Shown here in pieces: positions 8,255-16,108 of a stretch of 64,000 nucleotides of DNA. Under the pieces are notes generated by a model. The model was given only the letters and a program-made list of their open reading frames with translations, was not told where the DNA came from and did not search any database. Numbering within the stretch: position 1 is the stretch's first letter; every line of letters starts with the position of its first letter. The translations under genes were made by a program, and so were the position numbers. This stretch comes from Quadrisphaera sp. INWT6 (GTDB taxonomy: Bacteria; Actinomycetota; Actinomycetes; Actinomycetales; Quadrisphaeraceae): the NCBI RefSeq assembly GCF_015390235.1, contig NZ_VUOH01000001.1:248001-312000 (forward strand). Direction: 5' to 3'.

Positions 8255-9609
8255 GCCCGCTCTCGGGCCGGCGCGGACGGCACCGCGGACGGGTAGCGTC
8301 GAGCAGCGTGGACGTGGACGCCGGCATGCCCAGCCGCCGCCAGCTGGTGATCTGGACGTTCGCCAGCCAGGCCGTCTCGAGCCTGACCAACTTCGGCTTC
8401 ACCGTGCTGCTCGCCCGCTCGGTCGGCGTCGACGACTTCGGCGCCTTCGGCATCGCCTTCGCGGTCTTCTCCTTCGTCATCGGCGTGGTGCGCGCCGGCG
8501 TCACGACCCCGCTGCTCATCGCCCACAGCGCCGGTGACCCGGAGGAGCGGCGGGTCGCCTCCCTCGACAGCGCCGGGTCCTCGCTCGCCGTGGGCCTGCT
8601 GACCCTCCTGCTGGGCGCGGTCTGCTACCTCGTCTTCCCCGCCCCCCTCGGCCCCGCGCTGCTCGCCCTGGGCATCGCCCTGCCCTTCCTGCTGGTGCAG
8701 GACGCCTGGCGCCAGGCGTTCTTCGCCGCCGGCCAGCCGCGGCGGGCCGCCGTGGGCGACGTGCTGTGGGCCGTCGGCGTCTTCGGCGGAGCCGCTCTGC
8801 TGAGCGCCCTCGGTGCGGTCAGCGTCTTCTCCCTGATGGTCGCCTGGGGCGTCGGCGCGGTGCTGGCGGGCGTCTACGGCGCCCTGCGGCTGCGCGGCGC
8901 CCCGCGCCTGCGCAGCGCGGTCTCCTGGCTGCGCACCCACACCTCGCAGGGCGGGCGGCTGACCGCCGAGTACGTGCTCAACATGGGCGCCGTCAACCTG
9001 GCCACCTTCGTGCTCGGCGCCATCGCCGGGCTGGTGGCCACCGGCGCGCTGCGCGCCGCGCAGACGCTGCTGGGCCCGATGCAGACCTTCTTCGGCGCGC
9101 TCAGCTCGTTCGCGCTGCCGGTGGCGGCGCGCCAGGTGGCCGCGGGGGACCGCCGCGGCCTGGTCCGCTTCGCCTGGGGCCTGTCGGTGCTGTGCGTCGC
9201 CGCCGCGGGCCTGGTCACGGCGGTGCTGTCGCTGCTGCCCCTGTCGTGGGGCGAGGCGCTCATGGGGGAGACCTGGGAGGGCGCGCGGCACGTGGTGCTC
9301 CCCGCCGGACTCCTCCTGGTCGCCACCGGCCTGGGCATGGGTCCCGTGATGGTGTTCAAGGGCCTCTCCCGCGCCGACCTGCTGGTGAGGGTCTCGGTCG
9401 TGCAGGCGCCGCTGATGCTGGGCCTGGGCTCCCTGGGCGCCTACCTCGCAGGGGCGCCCGGCGGCGCCTGGGGCTTCACCGTCGCCCAGGTGGTGGGCAG
9501 CACCATGAACGTCGTCCTCCTGCGCGGCGCGCTGCGGCGCTTCGACGCCGAGCGCGCCGCGCAGGTCGGCGAGCAGGTCAGCGGGAGCGGGGCGGCAGGG
9601 GCCCGGTGA
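8251..9609 (+). CDS. Polysaccharide flippase (Wzx/MATE-like)
   Basis: The 452-residue protein has about 12 hydrophobic segments, starting with QLVIWTFASQAVSSLTNFGF and VDDFGAFGIAFAVFSFVIG, the usual pattern of polysaccharide-biosynthesis (Wzx) translocases. It should flip the undecaprenyl-linked repeat unit across the membrane. The GTG at 8251 overlaps the upstream stop; a GTG at 8308 (VDVDAGMPSRR) is an alternative that gives a more usual N-terminus. Its 3' end overlaps the convergent GT2 gene by 32 bases. It pairs with the polymerase-like gene at 11502-12907. Confidence 0.88.
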   Translation: MSPLSGRRGRHRGRVASSSVDVDAGMPSRRQLVIWTFASQAVSSLTNFGFTVLLARSVGVDDFGAFGIAFAVFSFVIGVVRAGVTTPLLIAHSAGDPEERRVASLDSAGSSLAVGLLTLLLGAVCYLVFPAPLGPALLALGIALPFLLVQDAWRQAFFAAGQPRRAAVGDVLWAVGVFGGAALLSALGAVSVFSLMVAWGVGAVLAGVYGALRLRGAPRLRSAVSWLRTHTSQGGRLTAEYVLNMGAVNLATFVLGAIAGLVATGALRAAQTLLGPMQTFFGALSSFALPVAARQVAAGDRRGLVRFAWGLSVLCVAAAGLVTAVLSLLPLSWGEALMGETWEGARHVVLPAGLLLVATGLGMGPVMVFKGLSRADLLVRVSVVQAPLMLGLGSLGAYLAGAPGGAWGFTVAQVVGSTMNVVLLRGALRRFDAERAAQVGEQVSGSGAAGAR

Positions 9610-10519
9610 CGTCGCGGCCGGCCACGGTCGCCCGCGCGGTCAGGGCGCCCACGGCCCAGGCCCGGTGCTGGGAGGCCAGCGCGGCGTCGCCCTTCGTGCG
9701 GGCGCGCAGCTCGCGCACCAGGTAGCCCGCCGCGGCGACGGCGCCCATGGCGGTCGCCACGGGAGCGGGGTGGTGCTTGGCCGCGTACCTCCGGAACGAC
9801 GCGCCCCTCAGCCGCATCATCTCCAGCGAGGGAGCGCCCGACCCGCCCGAGGAGCTGGGCACCAGCACGTCGGTGCGCAGCACCTGGCGCAGGCCCCGCT
9901 GGCGCGCGGTGCGCCCGAGGGCGACGTCCTCGCCGTAGACGTAGAAGTCCTCGTCGAAGCCGCCGAGCTCGAGGAACGTCGACCGGCGCACGGCCATGCA
10001 GCCGCCGCTGGTCCAGTCGACGCGGCAGGGCGCGCCCGGCTGGGGGGTGGCGTAGAGGCCCGCCGACGGCCGCAGGCCGTGCAGCCCGCTGGCGTGCACC
10101 GCCGTCCGCAGCAGGCTGGGCTCCCAGCCGCCGGCGCCCATCTCGCCGCGGCCCTCGCCGTCGACCAGCAGCGCCGCGGAGCTCAGGAGCGCGGGGTCGC
10201 GCTCGAGGTCCGCCGCGAGGGCGGCGAGCGCCGCAAGGTCGGGGCGGGTGTCGGGGTTCACGAGCACGACGACGTCGGCGCTGGCGGCCCTCACGCCCGC
10301 GTTCGCGGCGCGGGCGAAGCCCACCCCGCCGCCGCGCAGGTAGCGGCCCGCGGGGCGGGCCTCGACGAGGGCGCGGGTGCCGTCGTCGGAGTCGGAGTTG
10401 TCGACCACCACCACGGGCAGCTCCTCGGGCAGGCCGGCGAGCATCGCCTCGACCTGCGCGCGGCTGCGGTAGGTGACGACCACCAGCTCCAGGGCGGGCA
10501 GGCCGCTCGCCGCGGTCAT
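9578..10519 (-). CDS. Family 2 glycosyltransferase (rhamnosyltransferase-like)
   Basis: The 313-residue GT2 protein begins MTAASGLPALELVVVTYRSR. The motifs VVVVDNSDSDDGTRAL, LVNPDTRPD (DxD equivalent) and DEDFYVYGEDVALGRT (late acidic motif) match the WbbL-like rhamnosyltransferase branch of GT2. The ATG at 10519 overlaps the previous stop as ATGA, which fixes the start. It is likely to act on the same lipid-linked acceptor as the neighbouring GT2. Its C-terminus contains an amphipathic stretch (PVATAMGAVAAAGYLVREL) that may touch the membrane. Confidence 0.88.
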   Translation of the reverse strand: MTAASGLPALELVVVTYRSRAQVEAMLAGLPEELPVVVVDNSDSDDGTRALVEARPAGRYLRGGGVGFARAANAGVRAASADVVVLVNPDTRPDLAALAALAADLERDPALLSSAALLVDGEGRGEMGAGGWEPSLLRTAVHASGLHGLRPSAGLYATPQPGAPCRVDWTSGGCMAVRRSTFLELGGFDEDFYVYGEDVALGRTARQRGLRQVLRTDVLVPSSSGGSGAPSLEMMRLRGASFRRYAAKHHPAPVATAMGAVAAAGYLVRELRARTKGDAALASQHRAWAVGALTARATVAGRDVTGPLPPRSR

Positions 10520-11505
10520 CGGGACGCCTCCTGCCCGCGGGCCGCGAGCTCCCGGGGGAGCCGGGCCACCCGCACGAGCGCCCACAGGCCCACCAGCACG
10601 CCGTCCTGCGCGGCGGCGACCGGGCGGCGGCTGGTCAGGGAGCCCAGCGCGGGGACCCCCGCGGCGGAGGCGAGCAGCCACGCGAGCAGCGGCGTGCGGG
10701 TGCGCCCCACCACCGCGAGGCCGGCGGCGGCGCCACCGGCGACCACCCAGCCGCCGGTGGCGAGCACCAGCAGGCGGCTCTTCGGCGACATGCGCGCGAG
10801 CCAGCCCGGCGCCCGCGTGTGCCAGCGCTCGCGGCGCAGGAACCCCGCGAGGTCACCGGGGAAGCCGTGGTGCACGGCACGGACGTCCGGGTCCAGCACG
10901 ACCGTCCCGCCGGACTCGCGCAGCCGCGCGGACAGGTCGGCGTCCTCGCCGGTGGGCAGGTCCTCGCGGAAGCCGCCCAGCCGCTCGAAGGCCTCCGCCC
11001 GCACCAGCAGGTGCTGGCTCCAGGCGAGGGAGCCGGAGTGCGCGAGCGCGTCCTCGACGTGCGCCCACTGGCGCGCCACCCAGGGGGCGTCGGCGGCGGC
11101 CTGCGAGCGGGAGCCCACGAGGTCGGCGCTGGAGAGGGCGCGCAGGCCGGCGGCGGTCCAGTCGTCGGCGACCTCGGTGTCGGCGTCGACGAAGGCGACG
11201 ACGTCGAGCGGGTCGCCCGCGGCCCGCGCGTGCTCGATGACGGCGCGGGCGCCGGTGTTGCGCAGCGCCGAGATGCTCGCCCCCGGCAGCTCGACCACCT
11301 CGTCGGCCAGCTCCCGGGCCACCTCGAGGCTGCCGTCGGTGGAGCCGTTGTCGACCACCACCACGCGCATGGGCGCGGGCCGCTGCCGGCGCAGGGCGCG
11401 CAGGGCGGTGGCGATGGTCGCGACCTCGTCGCGGCACGGGACGACGACGCCGACCCGGGCGCCACCCCCCAGCGGCTGGTGCTCGGTCGGGGTGTCGGCA
11501 CTCAC
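10516..11505 (-). CDS. Family 2 glycosyltransferase with C-terminal membrane segments
   Basis: The 329-residue protein has the GT2 core (VGVVVPCRDEVATI, VVVDNGSTDGSLEV, VAFVDADTEV, LPTGEDADLSARLR) and then two hydrophobic stretches near residues 250-290 (LLVLATGGWVVAGGAAAG and TPLLAWLLASAAGVPAL), so it is probably anchored in the membrane. The GTG start at 11505 overlaps the polymerase-like stop (GTGA), and its own stop overlaps the next ATG. This three-gene leftward unit (polymerase, GT2, GT2) is therefore translationally coupled. Confidence 0.88.
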   Translation of the reverse strand: MSADTPTEHQPLGGGARVGVVVPCRDEVATIATALRALRRQRPAPMRVVVVDNGSTDGSLEVARELADEVVELPGASISALRNTGARAVIEHARAAGDPLDVVAFVDADTEVADDWTAAGLRALSSADLVGSRSQAAADAPWVARQWAHVEDALAHSGSLAWSQHLLVRAEAFERLGGFREDLPTGEDADLSARLRESGGTVVLDPDVRAVHHGFPGDLAGFLRRERWHTRAPGWLARMSPKSRLLVLATGGWVVAGGAAAGLAVVGRTRTPLLAWLLASAAGVPALGSLTSRRPVAAAQDGVLVGLWALVRVARLPRELAARGQEASR

Positions 11506-12776
11506 GTGGAGGGCTCCTCGGAGGTCGTCGGGCCGGTGGTGCGCGGCGTGCGGTCCGCCGCGGCCGGCAGGGGGGCGAGCTGGGGGACGCGGCTGCGGGA
11601 GCGCCGCGGGCGCGTCGTGACCGCCGCACTGCCCAGCGCCCCGGTCAGGGCCCAGGCGAGGACGGTCGTCTGGGGCTGCAGCAGGCTGCCGGACAGGAAG
11701 AAGATCATGAAGAGCGCGGCGCCGGGCACCACGGGCCACGGGGCCCGGTCGAGCATCGCGAGCACGAGGAACAGGACGAAGACCCCGGCGGCGAGGAGCC
11801 CGTACTCGAAGGCGAGCTTGGGGGCGATCGTGTAGACGACCGCCTCGCCGACCTGCCCGCCGCCGCGGTCGGACAGCAGCAGGCGCTCCGAGGCGCCGGC
11901 GCCCGCGCCGACCCAGTAGCGCAGGGGGTCGGCGAGCAGGCCCTTGGCGACCTCGGTGTACGGCTGCACGAAGCGGAGGTAGCCGCTGCTGCCGGCCTCG
12001 GAGGTCTCGCCGGCGCGGCTGGTCAGGAGCTCGGCGATCGGCGACAGCGCCACGACGACGACCACCACCGCCCCGGCCACGAGGTAGCTGGGGCGCAGCA
12101 GCTGGGGGGAGCGGGCCACGACCAGCAGGCCCACGACCCCGAGCAGCAGGATGCCGGTGCCCGAGACGGAGGCGGCCACGCCGAGCAGGAGCACGAGCAG
12201 CTGCCAGATCGGCACGCGCAGCACCAGCCCGACCGCCACGGCCAGGGCGCAGAACTGCGACAGGAACGACGGCTCAAGGAGCACGAAGGCGTTGCCCTTG
12301 ACCACCGGCGAGCCGTACTGGATCACGTTGCCGAAGTTGAAGGTCGAGGCGAGCCAGGTGCGGGGGACGACCTGGGCGAGGTAGTCCTGGAAGGCCCACA
12401 CCCCGGCGAGCTGCGTGAGCAGCTGGAGGGCGCCGACCGCCGCGATGACGACCATCGACCACACGAAGACGCGGCCGACGAGCCGCGCGTCGGCACCGGT
12501 GGTGTCGCGGCTGCGGAAGACCCACGCCGCGTACAGCACCACCAGGAGCCCCAGGGAGGTCAGCGAGGGCGAGCCGCCGGTGGCGGCGATGACCCACGTG
12601 GCCACCAGCACGAGCAGCACCGCGCCGGCGTACAGCTCGGTGCGCAGCCGGTCGGCGCGGACGGCGTGCACGAGCAGGAGCGGCACCAGCGCGGCGTACT
12701 GCAGCACCAGGGCGAGCGGCACGCCGGTCTCCCCGACCGGCAGCACGATCCGCTGCGTGAGCAGCACCAGCACCAC
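11502..12776 (-). CDS. O-antigen ligase/polymerase-like membrane protein (Wzy-like)
   Basis: The readable 424-residue product has about ten hydrophobic segments and a large loop after the middle (EAGSSGYLRFVQPYTEVAKG...WVGAGAGASERLLL), the layout of Wzy/WaaL proteins that join lipid-linked repeats on the outer face. The 5' end is uncertain: the first GTG in frame (12776) falls inside the first membrane helix, and the frame stays open upstream without a start. A plausible start (GTG at 12907, reading VLTDAPGRPAPG) is in another frame, so a one-base indel near 12830-12860 is possible. A 10-residue charged Arg-rich tail (TTRPRRSRSR) follows the last helix. Confidence 0.8.
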   Translation of the reverse strand: MVLVLLTQRIVLPVGETGVPLALVLQYAALVPLLLVHAVRADRLRTELYAGAVLLVLVATWVIAATGGSPSLTSLGLLVVLYAAWVFRSRDTTGADARLVGRVFVWSMVVIAAVGALQLLTQLAGVWAFQDYLAQVVPRTWLASTFNFGNVIQYGSPVVKGNAFVLLEPSFLSQFCALAVAVGLVLRVPIWQLLVLLLGVAASVSGTGILLLGVVGLLVVARSPQLLRPSYLVAGAVVVVVVALSPIAELLTSRAGETSEAGSSGYLRFVQPYTEVAKGLLADPLRYWVGAGAGASERLLLSDRGGGQVGEAVVYTIAPKLAFEYGLLAAGVFVLFLVLAMLDRAPWPVVPGAALFMIFFLSGSLLQPQTTVLAWALTGALGSAAVTTRPRRSRSRVPQLAPLPAAADRTPRTTGPTTSEEPST

Positions 12777-12930
12777 CAGGACGGCCAGGACGCGCCCCGC
12801 CGCCGTGGCCCGCTGCGCACCGGCCGCGGCCGGAGGGCGGCGGTCGGCGGCGGGCCGGAGGCCGGGAGCGGCCCGGGGGCGGGGCGGCCGGGAGCGTCGG
12901 TCAGCACCCGGACATCATCCCCGCTCCCAC

Positions 12931-13007
12931 GACCGCACCGGCCGTCCCGAGCGGGACGACCGGTGCGGTCCACCCGTCAGGGCCCCCGCGCGGGGGCCGG
13001 ACGGGTG
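12931..13007 (-). terminator. Two consecutive hairpins after the CWBR2-GH26 gene
   Basis: A compound hairpin at 12931-12970 has 11-bp outer arms (GACCGCACCGG/CCGGTGCGGTC) and an inner 5-bp stem with a GAGC loop. A second at 12971-13007 pairs CACCCGT with ACGGGTG around an inner GCCCCCG/CGGGGGC stem. Both lie just downstream of the stop at 13013, so they probably end that transcript before the polymerase-like gene. Confidence 0.65.
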
Positions 13008-13012
13008 AGGGC

Positions 13013-15691
13013 TCACCAGAGCTGCGCGTACCTCGCGGCCGCCTTCGGGTTCTGGGTGGGGCCGAACAGCGACCCGGCGTAGTAGCCGGCGTCCTCGTTG
13101 AAGTACGCCTCGTAGGCCAGCACGGGGGCGGCCTCCTTGAAGAAGGCGTTCATCTTCTCGATGTAGAACGGGTTGTCGCCGCCGTTGTTGCCCGCCCACG
13201 CGGTGCCCGGGTAGACGCCCCACTCGGGCACCGAGAGCGCCTTGCCGTGGCTGATCGCGAAGTCCTTCCAGAACTTCAGGCCGAAGGCGCCGGAGTAGTG
13301 CTGGGCCCACCCGGCCTCGTCCTTGGCGGCGGGCCAGCCGTCGTAGGAGTCGACGCCGATGATGTCGACGTAGGCGTCACCGGGGTAGGCGCGCGTCGGG
13401 TCCTCGACGCTCTGGCCCTTGCCGCGGTTGACGCTCCAGTCCCAGCGCAGCCCGGGCGCGGTCGACTCGGCCGCCGTGTGGACCTTCTGCCAGCACTTCG
13501 CCCACGCCGCCGGGTCGGACGCCTTCCAGGCGTACCAGTCGCCGTTGAACTCCCAGCCGAGCCGGATGATCGTGGTGTCGGCCAGACCGGCCTTCGCGAT
13601 GTTCGTGCCGAACTGCTTCCACTTGTCGTCGTAGGCGCCGGAGGCGCAGGCGCCGATGGAACCGCTGCCGTCCTCGGGGATCATCGCCACGCCGAAGACC
13701 TTGGTCATCTTCGTGCCCTTCCAGGCGTCGTAGAGCCAGGTCGGGTTGACGACGTCGTTCCAGTTGGCCCGCGGGGCCCAGTCGACGACGACGTCGGGCT
13801 GCGAGCCGCGCCAGTCGCCGAAGGCCTTCTGGTTCGACTCCTTCGAGCCCGGGACGTAGACGCCGCTGTTCCAGGCCAGGCCCGAGAGGTTGGGCACCCC
13901 GGCGCGGGCGCCGGCGGGAGCTGCGGCGGCCTTCGGCGCGGGCGCGCTGGTCGAGGGGGCCGCCGAGGGTGCGGCCGGGGCCGACGAGCTCGGGGCGGCC
14001 GCCGACGCCGACGGGGTGCCGCCGGGGCTGCTGCTGCTGGGGGCGCTGCTGGGGGTGTCGCTGGGGGTGTCGCTGGGGGTGCCGCTGGGAGAGGCGCCGT
14101 CCGCCGCGGCGGCGGGCGCGTCCTGGTCGAGGGCGGTGCGGGCCGCGGCCGCCACCTGCGGGGAGACGACGGCGTCGCCGCCGACCACCAGCAGCGACGA
14201 GGCGTCAGCGCGGTCCTGGGCGGCGAGGCGGCCCAGGGCCTGCGCCACGGAGGCCGGGAGCTCACCGGGGGGCGTGAGCAGCACGGGGGCGCCGTAGGTG
14301 CCGCCGACGAGCGCGTCGGCGTAGTCGTCGCCGCTGGCCAGGACGACGCCGACCGAGCCCGCACCGCCCTGGGCCGCCGCGCGGGCGCGGTCCTCGAAGG
14401 TCGAGGGCTCCGTCGCCGCCGTCGCGGTGGCGCTGGGTGCGTCGGAGGGGGCCTCACCGGCACCGCCGTCCGGCTCCCCGGCGGTCGCAGCGGTCTCGGA
14501 GGTCTCGGAGGTCTCGGAGTCCTCGGAGGTCTCAGAGGCCGAGGGCTCCGGGGTCGCCGCGGCGGTGGTCTGGGCCGCGGCGCCGTCGGTGGCGTCCGCG
14601 CTCGGGGTGCCAGCCGCGAGGGCGGCGACGGCGGCGGAGTTCTCGTACCGGTCGCGCCCGTCGACCTCGGTCACCTGCGGAGCGCTGCCGTCGACCTCGA
14701 CGCCGGAGACCGCGGAGACCGCGTCGGCGCCCACGGCGGTGACCGAGGCGCTGCCGCTCGCGGAGCACCTGCTCAGCACGTTCTGGGCGACCTCGGGCCA
14801 CGCGTCGCCGCGGGTGTAGACGAGGGGGCGGTCGGCGCTGACGTAGCCGGCGGCGCTGGCGCCGTCGGCGAAGTCGGTGCCGGTGGCGGCCACCAGGTGG
14901 CAGGGCCCGTCGCTGTCGCGCAGCACCTCGGAGGCCACGGCGGCGGAGGTGGCGTAGCGGTCGGGCCCGGCGATGCGGGTGACCACCAGGCCCAGGTCGA
15001 TGAGCTGGTCGCTGACCTCGGCGGACAGGGCCTCCTCGCCGCCGAGCAGGAAGACGGTGCTGCCGGCGGGCATGGCCGCGGCGAGGTGCCGGGAGACGCG
15101 GTCGTCGAGCGCGCCGGCGGGGTTGAGCAGGAGGGGCGCGCTGTGGAGGCGCGCCAGGGCCGAGCCCGCCAGGGCGTCGGCGAAGTCGCGGTCGGTGGCG
15201 ATGACGGCGGTGTCCTCGCCCTGCGGGAACCGGTCGGCGGCCACGGCGAGGGCGGTGCCGACGCGGTCACCGCCCGAGAGGCGGGCGACGCCGCCGTCGG
15301 AGCCGCGGCCGGCGGTGGCGCTCGCCGCGGGCTCCGCGCTGGGGTCGGAGCTCGCGGAGGGGTCCTGGGTCGCCTGCGCCGCCTGGGCGCTGGCGATGAT
15401 GCGGCTCGCGGCGACGGCCTCGCCCTCGGGCGAGACGCGCGCGGGCTGGCGGGCGTCGGGGCGGGCCACCGCGGCGGTGTCGTGCCGGGTGACGACGACG
15501 ACGGCCGCGCCCGCGACGGCGACGGCTGCGGCCGCGGCGACCAGCGCCCGGCGCGCCGAGCGGCCGGACCCCGTGGTCTGCGCCGAGCGCCGGCCCCGGG
15601 GGCCCGCGGCGGCCTGCAGGGCCGCGGCTCGCTCACCGGTGCGCGCGGCGGAGCGCGCGCGGCGCGGAGACGGGGGAGGGGGCGTGGGCAA
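13013..15691 (-). CDS. Cell-wall-binding-repeat (CWBR2) protein fused to a GH26-like hydrolase
   Basis: The 892-residue protein has a cytoplasmic basic tail, one membrane or signal segment (RALVAAAAAVAVAGAAVVVV, about 48-67), CWBR2-type repeats (ARLSGGDRVGTALAVA; VTRIAGPDRYATSAAV; EVDGRDRYENSAAV; each followed by a DFADALAG-like strand), a Ser/Thr/Pro/Glu-rich linker, another half repeat (VLASGDDYADALVGG), a second SDTP-rich linker, then a GH26-like domain (about 590-892). The domain shows IIRLGWEFNGDWYAW (acid/base Glu) and LSVPEWGVYPG (nucleophile Glu). The TTG start at 15691 is supported by AGGAG 7 nt upstream. It is probably held in the envelope by the CWBR2 repeats and cleaves or trims the exported polymer. 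Confidence 0.88.
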   Translation of the reverse strand: MPTPPPPSPRRARSAARTGERAAALQAAAGPRGRRSAQTTGSGRSARRALVAAAAAVAVAGAAVVVVTRHDTAAVARPDARQPARVSPEGEAVAASRIIASAQAAQATQDPSASSDPSAEPAASATAGRGSDGGVARLSGGDRVGTALAVAADRFPQGEDTAVIATDRDFADALAGSALARLHSAPLLLNPAGALDDRVSRHLAAAMPAGSTVFLLGGEEALSAEVSDQLIDLGLVVTRIAGPDRYATSAAVASEVLRDSDGPCHLVAATGTDFADGASAAGYVSADRPLVYTRGDAWPEVAQNVLSRCSASGSASVTAVGADAVSAVSGVEVDGSAPQVTEVDGRDRYENSAAVAALAAGTPSADATDGAAAQTTAAATPEPSASETSEDSETSETSETAATAGEPDGGAGEAPSDAPSATATAATEPSTFEDRARAAAQGGAGSVGVVLASGDDYADALVGGTYGAPVLLTPPGELPASVAQALGRLAAQDRADASSLLVVGGDAVVSPQVAAAARTALDQDAPAAAADGASPSGTPSDTPSDTPSSAPSSSSPGGTPSASAAAPSSSAPAAPSAAPSTSAPAPKAAAAPAGARAGVPNLSGLAWNSGVYVPGSKESNQKAFGDWRGSQPDVVVDWAPRANWNDVVNPTWLYDAWKGTKMTKVFGVAMIPEDGSGSIGACASGAYDDKWKQFGTNIAKAGLADTTIIRLGWEFNGDWYAWKASDPAAWAKCWQKVHTAAESTAPGLRWDWSVNRGKGQSVEDPTRAYPGDAYVDIIGVDSYDGWPAAKDEAGWAQHYSGAFGLKFWKDFAISHGKALSVPEWGVYPGTAWAGNNGGDNPFYIEKMNAFFKEAAPVLAYEAYFNEDAGYYAGSLFGPTQNPKAAARYAQLW
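14048..14083. repeat. Three tandem 12-bp repeats in a linker
   Basis: GCTGGGGGTGTC occurs at 14048-14059 and 14060-14071, with one change at 14072-14083. On the minus strand it codes for repeated (D/G)TPS in the linker before the hydrolase domain. Nearby, at 14495-14535, GAGGTCTCG units code for a similar Ser/Glu/Thr repeat. Both are candidates for length variation between strains. Confidence 0.75.
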
Positions 15692-16108
15692 GGCGTGCTC
15701 CTGGGGCTGGGGCGCGGGGAGGCCACGAGGTCCACCGGCAGCCGGTCAGCGGCTGTCCGGCGTGTCGCCGTGACAGTCGGCTCATGAGTTGTCACCCTCT
15801 GCGCCGACGCGTCCACTGTGGGGGAGCGGGGCGGCGCGTGCGGGCAAAACGGTCGGATTGCCCCACGAGCATCTGGTGACCTCTGGTGAGCGCGTGATCA
15901 CGTGCCGTCGACCACGGGTGCGCCCTCGGAGCAGTGGTCCACCTCGTGCGCCTCACGAGTCCCGCCCGACGGGCGCAACCAGCGCCAATGCCCCTTGCTC
16001 CGACCGGTGGCGGCGCGCTCCACGAGGGCGCTGCGGGGCGATCTGCGAGTTACCGTCGTCCTGCCGCCAGAGACCGGGGGCGATCCCCCCACGACGAGAG
16101 GCTGCGGC
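15692..16108. other. Intergenic region between two divergent hydrolase genes
   Basis: About 417 bases separate the CWBR2-GH26 gene (start 15691) and the second complete GH26 gene (start 16109). It contains the two Shine-Dalgarno sites and a stretch of lower GC around 15775-15905. Open frames here do not resemble proteins and overlap the real starts. Two promoters must lie here, and I see no reliable hexamer pair. Confidence 0.45.
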
